In this document: in pieces, positions 1-12,900 of the stretch
Layout of the letters: each line of letters opens with the position of its first letter
Numbering within the stretch: the first letter of the stretch is position 1
Source: Heterotrichella gracilis
Lineage: Eukaryota; Sar; Xanthophyceae; Tribonematales; Xanthonemataceae
Assembly: GCA_032358255.1 (NCBI GenBank)
Contig: JAULBX010026497.1
Coordinates: forward strand, 1 to 46,807
Reading direction: 5' to 3'
DNA length: 46,807 bases
Notes under the pieces: model-generated
What the model was told of the DNA's origin: nothing
Database searches by the model: none
Seen by the model: the letters and a program-made list of their open reading frames with translations, nothing else
Made by a program: the position numbers and the translations under genes

Positions 1-68
1 ATCGATACACGACCTTGTATTACGCAGACGACAACCGTTTTCGCTTTCAGGGCTTCACACGATCGATA

Positions 69-98
69 TACGACCTTAAGGTCGTACAAGCTTGTACG
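69..98. repeat. Two overlapping perfect palindromes
   Basis: 69-86 is a perfect 18-bp palindrome centred on CTTAAG and 83-98 a perfect 16-bp palindrome centred on AAGCTT. They overlap by four bases. A short direct repeat (ATCGATAYACGACCTT) occurs at 1-16 and 63-78. Confidence 0.8.
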
Positions 99-167
99 GT
101 CACAACTGGCACACCACAGTCACGTGTACGTCGAACACCGTACCACGCGCACGACAACTGTCCAAGG

Positions 168-230
168 AACGACTGGCCTCGCTTTGCGGGCTTCAAAGCA
201 CGACTGGCCTCGCCTTGAGGGCACGCAACG
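168..230. repeat. Degenerate tandem repeat, about 30-bp unit
   Basis: The string ACGACTGGCCTCGC begins at about 169 and about 200; each copy is followed by a related TTG(C/A)(G)GGGC stretch, and a third partial unit (ACGACTCGGC) follows at about 228. No coding role is seen. Confidence 0.55.
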
Positions 231-940
231 ACTCGGCTGGCTTGGCTTCAAGAATGTGCCTCAACTTTCATTATTTTTTTGGCTTCCCTAGCATAGCATT
301 CCACCCCCAATCAAATGTTTTTCCCCCTTGGGGTAAAAAAATTCGGACTATCGTCGATGGGATGGTACATTGCCATTTTTACTTTGCACATGCCTCTTAT
401 TTATACCCATTGCAACGCACATATAATGATACGGGTTCGAGTACTATGATGGCAACTTCTGTCTGATTCATGGGATTGCTCAAAAACGGGTATCACATAT
501 GTCACACCTCATAACGTATATAATACTCGTGGGCAGTAATGGCAGACAGTGTCACTCTCCCACCAAATGTGAACAAAAAGAATGCGGACACGCACGCAGG
601 ACAAGGTTATTCAACAGCTATATCAAGACCATTAGCACCTGGGCAGGGCGTAAACGGCTGGGTGCGGAAATTGCATCGCCGTATTATGTCCCATTGGCCT
701 GCTGGAAGTATCGTAGGCGGGCTGTCATAGCCAGGTTACGAAAGAGCAGTGCCTCCACCCCATGCTGGCTGCTAATGTATCCCTGGCTGCTACAGCCTTG
801 GCTACAACGGGGTGGTAGCACCACTATAGCCTGCTTGCACCCCAGCATGCAACCCCTTTGCGCTCAAGTATGTACCCACTGCTGCTTGTCGTTCGCTCTA
901 GCCCTACTATCACTCTGATTATTGATTACTTGTGGTGTTG

Positions 941-3900
941 CTAAAGCCCGGCTGCAAAGGGGTAGAGGCGCACCACCCCATCCTGGCTGCTGGTCATCAA
1001 TCCCCCCTCAAACATGTGCAGGTCGCTCACCGGGGAGGTGGCGGTGGTGGCTGGGGGCTCGGTGGGGGCGGGGCTGGTGGTGGGGCCTGCGTGGGATGAG
1101 CACATTGCCGCCATCAGCAACAAAGGAAGGGCACATGGCACCCAAAACCTCCACATCGAGCACCTTGCCCAAACCCTCCAAGAGCACCCATTCTTTATCA
1201 ACCCTCAATTTACATCCTAAATGCCTCCAGTACCCACCTCAAACTACCCATCAGTGCCCCGCACCACCCTATCTTGTACCAACTAGGTCGCTGGGCTGCC
1301 ACATTTGCACCAGCGGTCAAACCACACCCCCAAACCCTACACCCAAACCCCCTCCCCCCCTCCCTCCGCCGCATTGCACCCCACCCAAACACTCCACCTA
1401 CAACCTCGCACCTATACTTAATACCCATTGAACGAAATTGGCCACCCACCTACACTCCGCAATAATCTTTTCAACCCAGAATCACGAGTCCGATCACAAA
1501 TCAATAACTTGATATACTTTTCTAGTAGAAAGTAGAAAGAAACAATACGGTATTCCTTTTATTTTTGGAGCCCAACCCCACACCACACCCTCCAAAACCC
1601 TCCAAGCTACCCACCTGCACCCCGCCCCGCTCGGATCTTGTCCACCAGATCGCTGGGCCCCCGCATCTGCAGCGACTGAAGCACCTCGCCAGCCGACAGG
1701 TCCCACACTATCACGCCCCCCTCCCGGCCCCCGCTGACCAGCACTGGCTTGACCACCCCTGGAGCCACTGGCAGGAAGCCTCCGGTGAGGGCGCTCACAG
1801 CGCGGTGCGTCTTCTTGTTGCTCCACAGCACGGCGCCTGGGGGTGAGGAGGGGAATTTGCTGTTAGGTATAAGAAGTGGCGCAAAGGTGCAGTGAAGCGC
1901 TTGGCGGTGCAGGTTGCGAATTTGTCTGACCCCTTCCCATGCACCGTGAATGCCCGGGCCAATCATCAGCATTTTAGGATGGCATCAGCCCTACGACCAC
2001 CACCACCATCACCACCCTTATCCTAACGCACCCAATTACCCCCTCACGAAAATTTGCCACCGCCCCATCACCTGCATGTCTGGCAACAAGTTGATCCCAT
2101 GCCGGATCTGTCAAAATGGGCAAAACAGCTTCCACAAACATGGGGAATAGGGGCACTGGGCAATTTATAATGCATTTTCCCGTCTGATGCCCCGCATCGG
2201 CACCCACCCACCACCACCATCACCCCACGCACGTTCTGTCGCCTGCCCCATCATGCGCATGTCCGCCAGCGAGATGGTTCCATGCTCGCTGCCCGTGGCG
2301 ATCAGCTGCTCGTCAGGGAGCACAAAGAGGCGGGTCACCACGTTCTGCAGGGGGGATTAGATTGATCAGGGGAGGAAACATGTACTTTCAGGTTGACTAG
2401 GGAAGGAATGAAGCACATCAGCACATGGTTAGTGCCAAAAACGAAACAGAGAATAGAAGTGGGGAAAGGAATATAGGGCCCACAATTGCCATGCCCCACC
2501 ACTGCCACCGCCACCTCCACCCCAATTACATTGTGGTGCGTGAGGCGCCTAAACCCTGAGCCCTGAACCCTAAATCCCACTAACATTGTGGTGCGTGAGG
2601 TGCCTAAACCCTAAGCCCTAAACCCCACTTACATTGTGGTGCGTGAGGCGCCCCACCACTGCCGATGCTGGGTGCACCAGCGTATCCAGCAGCGCCACAT
2701 GGCCGGTGCCAGAGCACAGCCCCGCCACTGCCAGGAGGGTGGAGCTGGCGCTGGCATAGGAGATGTCGCAGCCGCGCTTGGAAAGGCCCTGCAAAGGGGT
2801 GAGGATTGTGGTGTGAGGGGCAGGATGTAGATTCTCCCCGCAAGGCTGACAGCAAATGGTACATACCGCGTCAAGACTCAAATGCATGGCGCCTCAATGT
2901 GCAAGGCTGACTGCTAGTCTGGCGCAGTAATTGCTGGAATGTCAACTAAATATAACTTGTTCTGGGCAAATGGACGTGGCAAATCAAATGGGGCAGCTCC
3001 TGTTCTCAGTGAGTGAAGCAAGTCCTCAAGTCCTCACCACCTTGTGCTGACATGATATTTTTGTTAGGGTTTAGGGTTTAGGGTTAAAGGTTTGTGGACT
3101 CCCAGTGATCAGCTTTGAGTAGGGCATGCAAGCCTTACCTGTGTGCACCAGTCCGACATGCAAGCCCCCCTGTCATCAGCCACAGGCGCGTCCACGTGCC
3201 ATGTGGCAACCATTCCACCCTCCCCTGCACAGGCACAGCCAATCACAATCAGGATGGCAATTACACATTACACACACTTGCAACCACGATTATGGTTACG
3301 GGACAAAGACTCCACCTTCCCTGCATTGCAAGGGGACTGGGTGTCAATCAATGAGCGCATTAGAGAAACATAACTCTGTTTACTTTAGATAGTACATGTT
3401 AGACACACATAAACGTGATTGAGCATGGATAGTGAAGGCTGTCGGTGGATGCATCCCTTTAGGGCTGCACATGTAACTGTAAGCATGACTAGTGACAAAG
3501 CCTCATGCCATACCCTAGACACATGGTCACCATCTGCGCCCCTCCTCCCTTCCCCTCACCTATCGCCGCCATCCGCTCCCCTGATCCATGGAAACGAATA
3601 GCCTGTGGCGTGCCCCACCCATCCCCACCCCTGCGGGGGCGCCCAGGGAAACCCACGCCTGCCCCACCCCCCACCGCCCCCTGATCCCCCTCCCCCATTG
3701 GTCGGTACTGCGCCACACACTGGTGCTGGCCGTGCTCCCACAGGAACAGGCTGCCGCTGAGGTCGCCTGCGGGGTTTGGAATCATACATTATTTTGCATA
3801 AGGTAGATGGTGAGGCGGATGAAGAGGATTCAGTGGTTTTAGGGTGAAGTGGCAGGTTTGATTTTGGGGTTTTTGGTCAGGGTATACTTGTATGGCCACA

Positions 3901-6900
3901 CAGTGCTGGCTGTGCTGCTGAGATCGCCAGTGCTGGGAGGTAGAGGTGGTAAAGGTGTCTCACCATCTGCAAAGGGCGTTGGTGACGGGCAGGAGGGCTT
4001 GGAGCAATATGATGCTGGTGTAGGGCGCACTGCCTCCGCCCCTATCCAACCACCGCTAGCCATGTCTAGGCCATGGCCCATGAATGATAGTTCCTACCTG
4101 ACAGGTAGAACGGCCTGGAAGGGTGTGCCGCCAGCGCGCTGGTCTGTATGTTTGGCAGCTGCGGTTGGGCCAAGAAGGTCTGGGTGGTGGTCTTCACTAG
4201 GCGGCGCAGGGAGCTGAACGAGTCCTGCAGAGGGATATTTGTGTTTAGGGTCAGAATTTACGGTTAGGCTTTATTTAAGGTTATTTAATTTGTGGGCGGC
4301 TGTCAGCAAGGGCACAAATTGACCTGAGAACCATGCTCATCCCCATCTATCCCCAAAATCACGCCATTGATTTATTTAAACATTCAAAACCCTGAACAAG
4401 GCCCATCCCCCCCTGTGCACAGGAGTCGATGTGGCGTGCAATGACCTGGAAGAGCAAGGGCCACTGACTGCCACAATGGCAGGACCACCAGCCCTGGGGT
4501 TGAGACTAACCCCCAACAATCTCACCAAGTTCGCAAATTGTGCCTTTTTCTAATGTAGACTTCAGGCACGATTTAGGACATGACCCATCCCCACTGTGCG
4601 GAGAAGTCTATGAGGTCTGCAATAATCTGGGAGAGCGAACGCCCGCTATCCACCACAGTGGCAGTCCCACCGACCCCCAGGGCCAGAGATGGAAGCCGAC
4701 CCCCAATTATTTAACCAAGTCAGAAAACAAATGCTTTAAGACTCTATTTTGCAAACATGACCTGGGTTAATACCAATCGCGAACACCATCCCCACCTGCG
4801 CGGAGGAGTCGATGAGGTCTGCAATGACCTGGGAGAGCGAGGGCCCGCTATCCGCCAGTGTGGCAGTCCCAGCAGCCCCGGGGGTGAAGCTGGCTTCCAG
4901 CAATCCCCGGGATGATGTTGCAGCCACCAGGGATCGGGAGGTGGCGCTGTCCAGCTGGCGGGGGAGCAGGCACAGGGAGAGCAGGCGGTCCTGGGATGGG
5001 AGTAGTGAGATTATGCGGAATAGCGTGCCTTTCTCAAGGGATGGGGATAATTATTAGCGAGAGGAAAAAATGTCGCTGGGAAACAGGGAAGAGGGGACAT
5101 TGGAACTGCAGGGATGGTACGCCGCTGCAAAGAGGAATGGGTTGGGCGTTGCGCTGGAGTGCTTTCTCTTTTCATTCCATTTTTACCCCCCTGACATGCC
5201 TGGAGAAAGCTTGGGCACTACTGCTTTAGTCTATCCCTGAAACGTCAGGTAGGAACACAAAACCAACCGATGCCAGAGCCAGGGACCACCGGCTGCAAAG
5301 CATACTTCCCTAGATTTTGCTTCCCAGGGACCCACCTCGACCTGCAGCACGTGCTTGCACTCCCCAAACAGAGGCTCCGAGGCAGTTGCTGTGGCATCGT
5401 CCAACGCCCCTGACATGCCGGACGACAGCTTGGGCACCACCGATGCCGGGACATGTGCCAGCTTGCGGGGGGTGGTGCCAGGCCGCCTGGGCGGGGGGTG
5501 GGGGTGCGAGGCCAAGCCCTGCAGGGGTGGGGAGTGTTGTGGGTGTGTGAGGGTGGTGGGGCGGGTAAAATGCAGTAGTGTCACACCCGGTATCAGACAG
5601 TGGGGTGCATCTCCTGCATTTGACATGTGGTAACAAAGGGTAAGTGCAAAGGCAATTTATCCTGTATTGCAAAGTGGAGATATTTGGAAATTGAAAGAAC
5701 AGGTGGATTTCCTTCTCATTTCTCCCTCCTATGCATTCAGCAGCAACGCAGATACGACACACACACACACACACACTTACAGCACCCCGCCCCTTTAACA
5801 AACAGATGAAACAGGAACTGAAAACTCCCCACCCCCACACCCCACCTGCATGAGCTGATGGTGCAGCTCCACCACCACCCCCTGGTCCACCACCACCCCC
5901 GCCCCCTCAAGCACAGCCAGCTCAGCAGGGGGGGGCGCGTGCATGCGGGGGGTCCCCACCCCACCACCACCGCCACCACCACCACCGCCACCATCCATCA
6001 GCCAGTGCGACCGAGCCAGGCAGGCAGCAGCCATGCGTGCCTTTGAGCCCCCTCTCTGCACAGTAGCTAAGCTGGGGAGTGTGGAGTTCGGGGGCTCGAG
6101 TGCAGCGCGTTTTGCCTGCTGCGCGGCGATGGCGTCCTCTAATTGCACTGCCTCCAGTGCCATGATGAGGATCCCCGCCACGTCCATGGTGTATCCCAGG
6201 GATGCTGCAACCTAGGGGGAAAAATAATGGATAAGAAAGCGAAACTGGAGGGGTCGTATAAGGTGTTTTGTGTGTGTCATGAGGGCGGAAGAGGACATGG
6301 GAGGGGCAATGCGTACCACCGGCCAGTGCTGGTACCACACTCTGCATTCAGAGTAATGAGTGTCATCCGCGCTTGCCGCACTCCCACCTCCACAACTACG
6401 GGAAATGAGTACCCCAGCCGATCTTTGGACCCTCCACCACCTCCATCCATCCGCACCCCACAAAACCCTAAACAGTACCTGCAGCAGCTTCTCCAGATCC
6501 AGATTGCACTGCTCCGAGGGCTTGAGCGCATATGGGTAGCACCAGTGAAGCACCGTCACTGCACTGGCATACATCGCTGCACAGGCCAGCTGGCTACTGG
6601 CGCTGGGAGGTGCCAGTGGGGGGGGAGGGGGGCGAAGGGAGGCCACCGTCTGTAGGGCCTCGGCTCGCCTGCAAAGAAGGAAAACACAATAATTTCCTCC
6701 ATTTGATGGCTGTTTTATGTTATTCTTTGTAGTGGCCCGGAGGGGGGCCGAAGGGAGGCCACACCTCTGGAGGGCCTCCGCCCACCTGCGCACCAGGTGA
6801 AACATTACTTTCTTGTTAATGAATGGAGTGGATTTCACAATCATAGTAATGATAATGATGGTGATCATCGACGATCCAGTAACAGTAATAGCATAAGTAG

Positions 6901-9900
6901 CAGCAACTTATCGCGTAATATCTCCCCTTGGAGGTAATACGCGACAATATCTCCCCTTGGAGCGGGATGATTGTCGCGTATCCAATAATGAATCAAAATT
7001 CATAATGACAACAAACAATGATAGTAATCCAAGTATCAAGACTGATAGTGACGATAACAGGAAGTTTTCAAGAATAGAGCGCGGTACCTTTCTATCATCC
7101 ACAGCAGCGTTGCCGCACCCCAGTCATCGTGCGCAGCCTTTGCCTCGGGCAGCAACTCATCGCGCAGTATCTCCCCTTGGAGGGGGCTGGAGGGCCCCTC
7201 CGACAGGCGGCACAGCAGCAGCGCCAGCTGGGGGTCGCCCATCTCGTGCCTGAGGTGGGGTGGGGGGGGTAAGGAAAGTGAGCAGGTGCAATCCATGTTA
7301 AGTCAGGATCCTTCTAGAGGGGCCGAGTTGGGTGCCTGGAGGGGCCCTCCCCCCATTCCACCACAACCATCACCACCACCCACCTGCACACGCCCATCGC
7401 ATTACCCATGCTGCCCCCCAGAGAAAAAAGCAGCAGCCACGCTGCCGCTACTGACCCAGCAGCACACACCACCATCACCATCCTCATTGCCATTACCGCC
7501 GCCACCACCACCGACACCACCACCACCTCCATTACCCCCACATCACCACCTCCATTGCCAACAACAACAACAACAACACACCCGCTAGACCACCTCCAAT
7601 ACCACCACCGCCACCATCTCCACCGCCGCCACCCACCTGCACACGCCAACCGCATCACCCAGGCTGCCCCCCAGCAGGAAGAAAGCAGCAGCCAGCTCGT
7701 GCCGGTGCTGGCCCAGAAGCACAAAGGCGTTCTTGCACGCAGCCTGGCGGTGCTTCTCCTCGCCAAAATCGCGGGTCAGGAACTCGGTCAGCTTCTTGTT
7801 GCCCACGGTCTTGAACAGACCCTGCGGAGGGTTTCAGAACTTGGGGTTCAGAAAAAGCCTTGCCAGGATCACAAGTGGTCGGCAAGCAAACTGCGCTTTG
7901 GTCAGCTCTAATGCCAACCAAATCGCCACCGCTGCCCCATGCCACCACCACCACCACACCAACCCACCCCGCTGCACCACCCCTCCCACCTGCAACACCG
8001 CCTTCTTACCCCTCGCCAGGCACAGCAGCGCACAGTCGTGCGCATCCCTCGGGCAAGCAAACGTGCCTTAGTCAGCGCAGCCACCACCACTCCACCGCAC
8101 CACCCCACCCACCTGCAACACCGCCTTCTTGCCCATGGCCAGGTGCAGCAGCGCACAGTCATGCACCTCCTTCAGGCAAACAAAGTGCGCCTTAGACAGC
8201 GCCAGAGCCACCACCGCCGCCACCACCCTGCCGCACCACTCTCCGCACCACCCCACCCACCTGCAACACCGCCTTCTTGCCCATCGCCAGGTACAGCAGC
8301 GCGCAGTCATGCGCATCCCTCCGCCGTGCAAACTGCGCCTTGGCCAGCGCCTCGGCCTGCTTTGCCAGCGCAGCCTTGTCTGTGAGCCAGAACCCTGCCC
8401 CCAGCAGCCGCCACGCGGGCCAGGACATGCGGTGGTCGGTCTCGGCTGATTGGACTGCCTTGATGAACGACATGCTGTCATCAGCAGTGGCAGCGGCGGG
8501 TTGAACCTGGGGGTGAGAGGGTGGTGAGGAGCAGTAATTGTTTAGGGTTTAGGGTTTCATCAGCGGCGGATTGGACCTGGGGGTGAGAGGGTGGTGGGGT
8601 AAGTGGTGGTGAGGAGGTTTTAAGGTTTAGGGTTTAGGGTTTCATCAGCGGCGGGTTGGACCTGGGGATGAGGTGGTGGTGGGGTGAGTGGTGGTGAAAA
8701 GGGTTTAGGGTTTTATCAGCCCACAACTGAAGGCACCACCACACAGCACACCACCACACACCATGCACACCATCCACACACACAGCCCTCACCAGTGCAT
8801 GCGGCATCAGCTCCACAGCCGAAGCAAGCAGCGCCCCTTGCGTCTCAGAAAGCAGCGCCCAAAACACAGAAGCCATGCCCAAGCTGGGCAGGAGCTGCAG
8901 CTTGCTGGACCACTCCAGAGCAGCAGCAGCTGCACTGTGGGGGTGCGCGGCGCCGGCGCCGGTGGGGGGTGGGGGGTCTCTGGTGGTGGGGGTCTGGCCC
9001 GGGAGCCAGGAGAAGGACATGACGGAGGAGGCTGCGGGGGTGGAGGGTGGGGGTGTTTGAGAGTAGGGTGATAGGGTTTACGGTTATTGGTCTGATGGCA
9101 GTCCTGTATACATCCAAGGAAGTGTTGCGGAGGGAGCTAGGGAAGGGCTGACTGAGGCCAGTAAAGGGGATTTTGGTGGGGGAGGTCAAGGGGGGTGGAA
9201 TGGATGACGCCTCAGCGATGTGTCCATGACCCCCTCTGGGCCAGGCTGGAACATATGCAACCAATGCACTAAACGCAAACACAATGCCAACCCTGTGCAA
9301 ACCCATGTAAACTACCAATTTACATAAAACTGCAAGAAAGCACAACCGTAACGCAATGCAATGCATGCACTCACTCATGCTCTGCTTGGACTTGGCGGCA
9401 TCGGCCATGCTGGAAGCAGGCGTGGGCGTGCTGAAGCTCAGGGGGTTGACCTTGCTGGGCTCCTCCTTGCGATTGGCCCCAAGGGCTGCTGCCTGGCTGT
9501 CCACTGTGGTTGCCAGGCGCATGGAGAGAAGGGCCAATTTGGAGGGGTGGTCCATTTGGCCGATTGCGTCCTAGCGAAGAGGAGTGAGGGGGGGGTTTAA
9601 GATGGTGACTTGTGGTGGGTCAGGGTGTGTGGGGGGAAAGGGAAAGAAGGAGGTTGCTCCTGCATACACAAGGGGATATGGTACCTGGCCCAGGCAGCCC
9701 TAAACCGCTAACGGCTCATGTACTCATGTGGCTTTCAATTCATCCTGGGCCAAGTTTTTGCCTTCCTCACCTTGAGGGAAAAGGACTCCAAAGTGAGCAT
9801 AACCACCAGCCTAGCCACCTCCCATATTCACTTCCAAGGGTCCCTAGTCTAGGTTTTAGCATCCTCGACTTATACATTCCCATGCGATACCCTCGCCTAG

Positions 9901-12900
9901 GATTTCAAAGGGTCCTGCATACCCTATGTTATGGTTTTGCCGTCCTCACCTTGAGGGAAAAGGACTCCACGCTGAGCAGACCCCCCAGCCTGGCCACCTC
10001 CCTCAGCTCCTCCCCAGTCAAGCCAGGCACAAGGGGGGGAGGGTACACCTCCCTCCCATCCCCTCCCGCACCCACCTCCTCCTCCTCCCCGCCGTACTTC
10101 TTAAACAGGCTGGCCGCCACCGATTTCGGCCGCTCTATTTTCACCCCCGCCAGGGCCATGAGGTCGGAAACCTCCTCTGAAGTGAGCGGGCTGAGGTCAA
10201 TTTTGGGGACCGGTTTCCGCTGCTTCTGTTTGAAAAAAGTGGCTTTGGGGATGGCTGGCGCGGGTTTCTGGGATTGGGCAGCGGTGGCGGATGTCAGTTT
10301 CTTGGGTCTCATGGGACCATACTCGTCATCGTCAAAGGCCGGTTGGGGGGTGGGTTGGGGCTTTGGTGGGGGTGCGGGTTCCATGCCGAAACCCTCACCA
10401 AAGGCTGCCATATCGAGCATGCCTGCAAGAAAGGGGACCCCAGGTTAGGGTTTGTGGAGTGGGGCGTGTGTGAATAGGGTGGAGCAAAGCTGCACGATCA
10501 GTGTAGGGCAACCCTGCACGGGATAATTGCATCAAGTGCCTTGACACGTCAGAAGGGTTGTGCAAGTGCGGGGACAACAATAGCAGGAGTGGCCCTAACA
10601 TGCTCGAATGCTTGAAATACAGACATGACTCAATTTGAAATGTATGTGGTGTGGACGCATGCTGATGCCCACCTGAGTCTGATGCGCCGCCGCCCCCCAT
10701 GCCAAATGCTGACATGTCCAATTGGCCAGAGTCGAAGCCTGATGTGCCCCCGCCCCCTCCCATCCCAAAAGCCGACATATCCAGCTGTCCCGAATCGACA
10801 GCTGAAGTGGACGGGGGTTCAAATCCTCCACCCATGCCATATGCTGACATATTTAGCTGGCCAGAATCCATGGCTGATGCACCGCCACCACCCATGACAC
10901 CCATCTCAAATGCTGACATATCGAGCTGGCCAGAGTCAACTGCCGAAGTGGACGGGGGCTCAAATCCGCCTCCCATACCAAAAGCCGACATATCTATCTG
11001 GCCGGAATCCATGGCTGATGCACCCCCTCCTCCCATGTCCCCCATGCCAAATGCTGACATGTCAATCTGGCCAGAATCCATCGCCGATCCACCGCCACCA
11101 CCCATGCCAAATGCTGACATGTCAATCTGGCCAGAATCCATCGCCGATCCACCACCACCACCCATGCCAAATGCTGACATGTCAATCTGGCCGGAATCCA
11201 TTGCTGACTGTGACGCAGGTGCACCCCCAAATCCGCCCCCAGATGCCGACATGTCGATTTGCCCTGAGTCCATTGCGGCTTGGCCTGCGGAGGGGAGCGG
11301 GGCACTCGGCGTTAAATCGAGCTCACATGAAGGGGGCCTGCATCGGGTCATCACAGAACCCCCCCCAACCACCATCATCCATTGTACCAGAGTAACACAC
11401 AAAATTGAATATGCGCCAGGCTTGGTTGCGTCAGTCACAAAACTCACGACCATTTGCCACAATCCCGCTGGCCCAGTCCTTTCCATCGGTGGTTGGAAAA
11501 GCAAGCCCAGCCACTGCCCCTCGTCCCCCCTCCAGACCCATCCACACAAGACCTACCGTTTCCAGAGGCGCCTCCTGCCACCTCTGCCTGCCCATTAGAT
11601 TTGGACCCCACTCCAGGAGCGTCCCCAAATGTCTCCTCCACCCATTGGAGCACCGAGGTGTCCAAAAGGTCTCCCAGGGGGGCACAGGCAATCTCTTCAA
11701 GAGGAGGCGGGGTCCCCCTGCAAGGGAAGGGGGGTCATAATCATAGGCGTGGGGACGTGGCACACAGCAGGGCCGGAACGGATAGTGGGGATGCAGAGGA
11801 ATCTCCTTTGCTGAACATGAGCTGCACTGACTTCCTCACTTTTGTTTGGGAAGAACTCTCAACCCTCTAACCCCCAAATAGCAACTCTCCTGAACCATAC
11901 TCCACCCCACCCACCCCACCTGTAGCTCAGCACCGGGTCCTGTGTGTTGAGCCTCAGCCACGTCAGCAGGCGCCGAACCACCCCGGCCGCCCCGCCTGTT
12001 CGCCCCGCCCCTATCATCATCTTGAGGTTGGAGGGGTGGTAGTCGGGCAGAGGTCCACCCACAGAGTAGCATGCCTCGAGCAGGCTGGTGGCCTCGTGGG
12101 AGGTGGGATCTGTCACCTGGTTGGGGGCGAGAGGGTGGGGGTGAGTGGGTGTTTGTGGCGGGCGGTTGGCGTGCAGGTAGGTCGCATGTTCTCTAGAACC
12201 TGAAACGCTTACCCTTAAGTCCTGAGACCCTAAATCAGTAGCATGGCTCAAGCAGGATGGTGGCCTCGTGGGAGGTGGGGTCTGTCACCTGGTGGGGGTT
12301 GGGGGTGGGTGGAGGTTAACTTCAAGGTTTTGTCTGGCAACGGCCGTGGGAGGTGACTGATTTGCATGAGGTATGCAAAGCCAGGGCTCACGTACACAAT
12401 CAACACAATGGTGACTCTTATCTTGGCTGTATTACTTGCTGGGACACATCTCACATGATGAGTCACATGCCGCTCAACCCATCCCCCCCCCCACCACCAC
12501 CCACCTGATTGGGCACCTGCACCAGCTGGTTCCCAGTGGCAAACAGCACCCCACCGCCACCCCCCACCAGCCACGCCCCCGGGCTGTGGGGGAGCGCCAC
12601 TGCGGCTGTGCACACCCACCCCCCCGCGTGCGTCCGGCAGTACACCAGCAACCCCCACCCGCAGCAGGAGACGGCTACGGAGGGTACTGGTGCCAGTTGC
12701 GGGAGCCAGGCCAGCGCCGAGGGTGCGTCTGGGAGGGGTATGGATGCCTCGCAGGTGTAGTGGGGCTGGAGGGGGTGGGAGGCGGCTTCCCAGACCTGTG
12801 TGGAGGGTGAGGGGGGTTTAGTCAGTCAAAATATATTATATTTAATTTTTAATTTTCAGGCGTAAACCTGGTGCTCAGAAGATTGCAAGGTGTTTGTCAA

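Larger units (their letters stand above)
1..940. other. Spacer downstream of the Rav1/DMXL gene; probable 3' UTR plus small repeats
   Basis: No supported gene. The part adjoining 941 should contain the 3' UTR of the Rav1/DMXL gene. The ORFs here are short and have no recognisable composition or homology. The first 230 bases carry palindromes and short direct repeats described separately. Confidence 0.5.

Noticed and set aside
10699..11598. 299-codon plus-strand ORF rich in Pro, Asp and Ser
   Set aside because: It is the antisense shadow of the DSGQ(I/L)DMSAFGM repeat exon on the minus strand. The repeat prevents stops in several frames.
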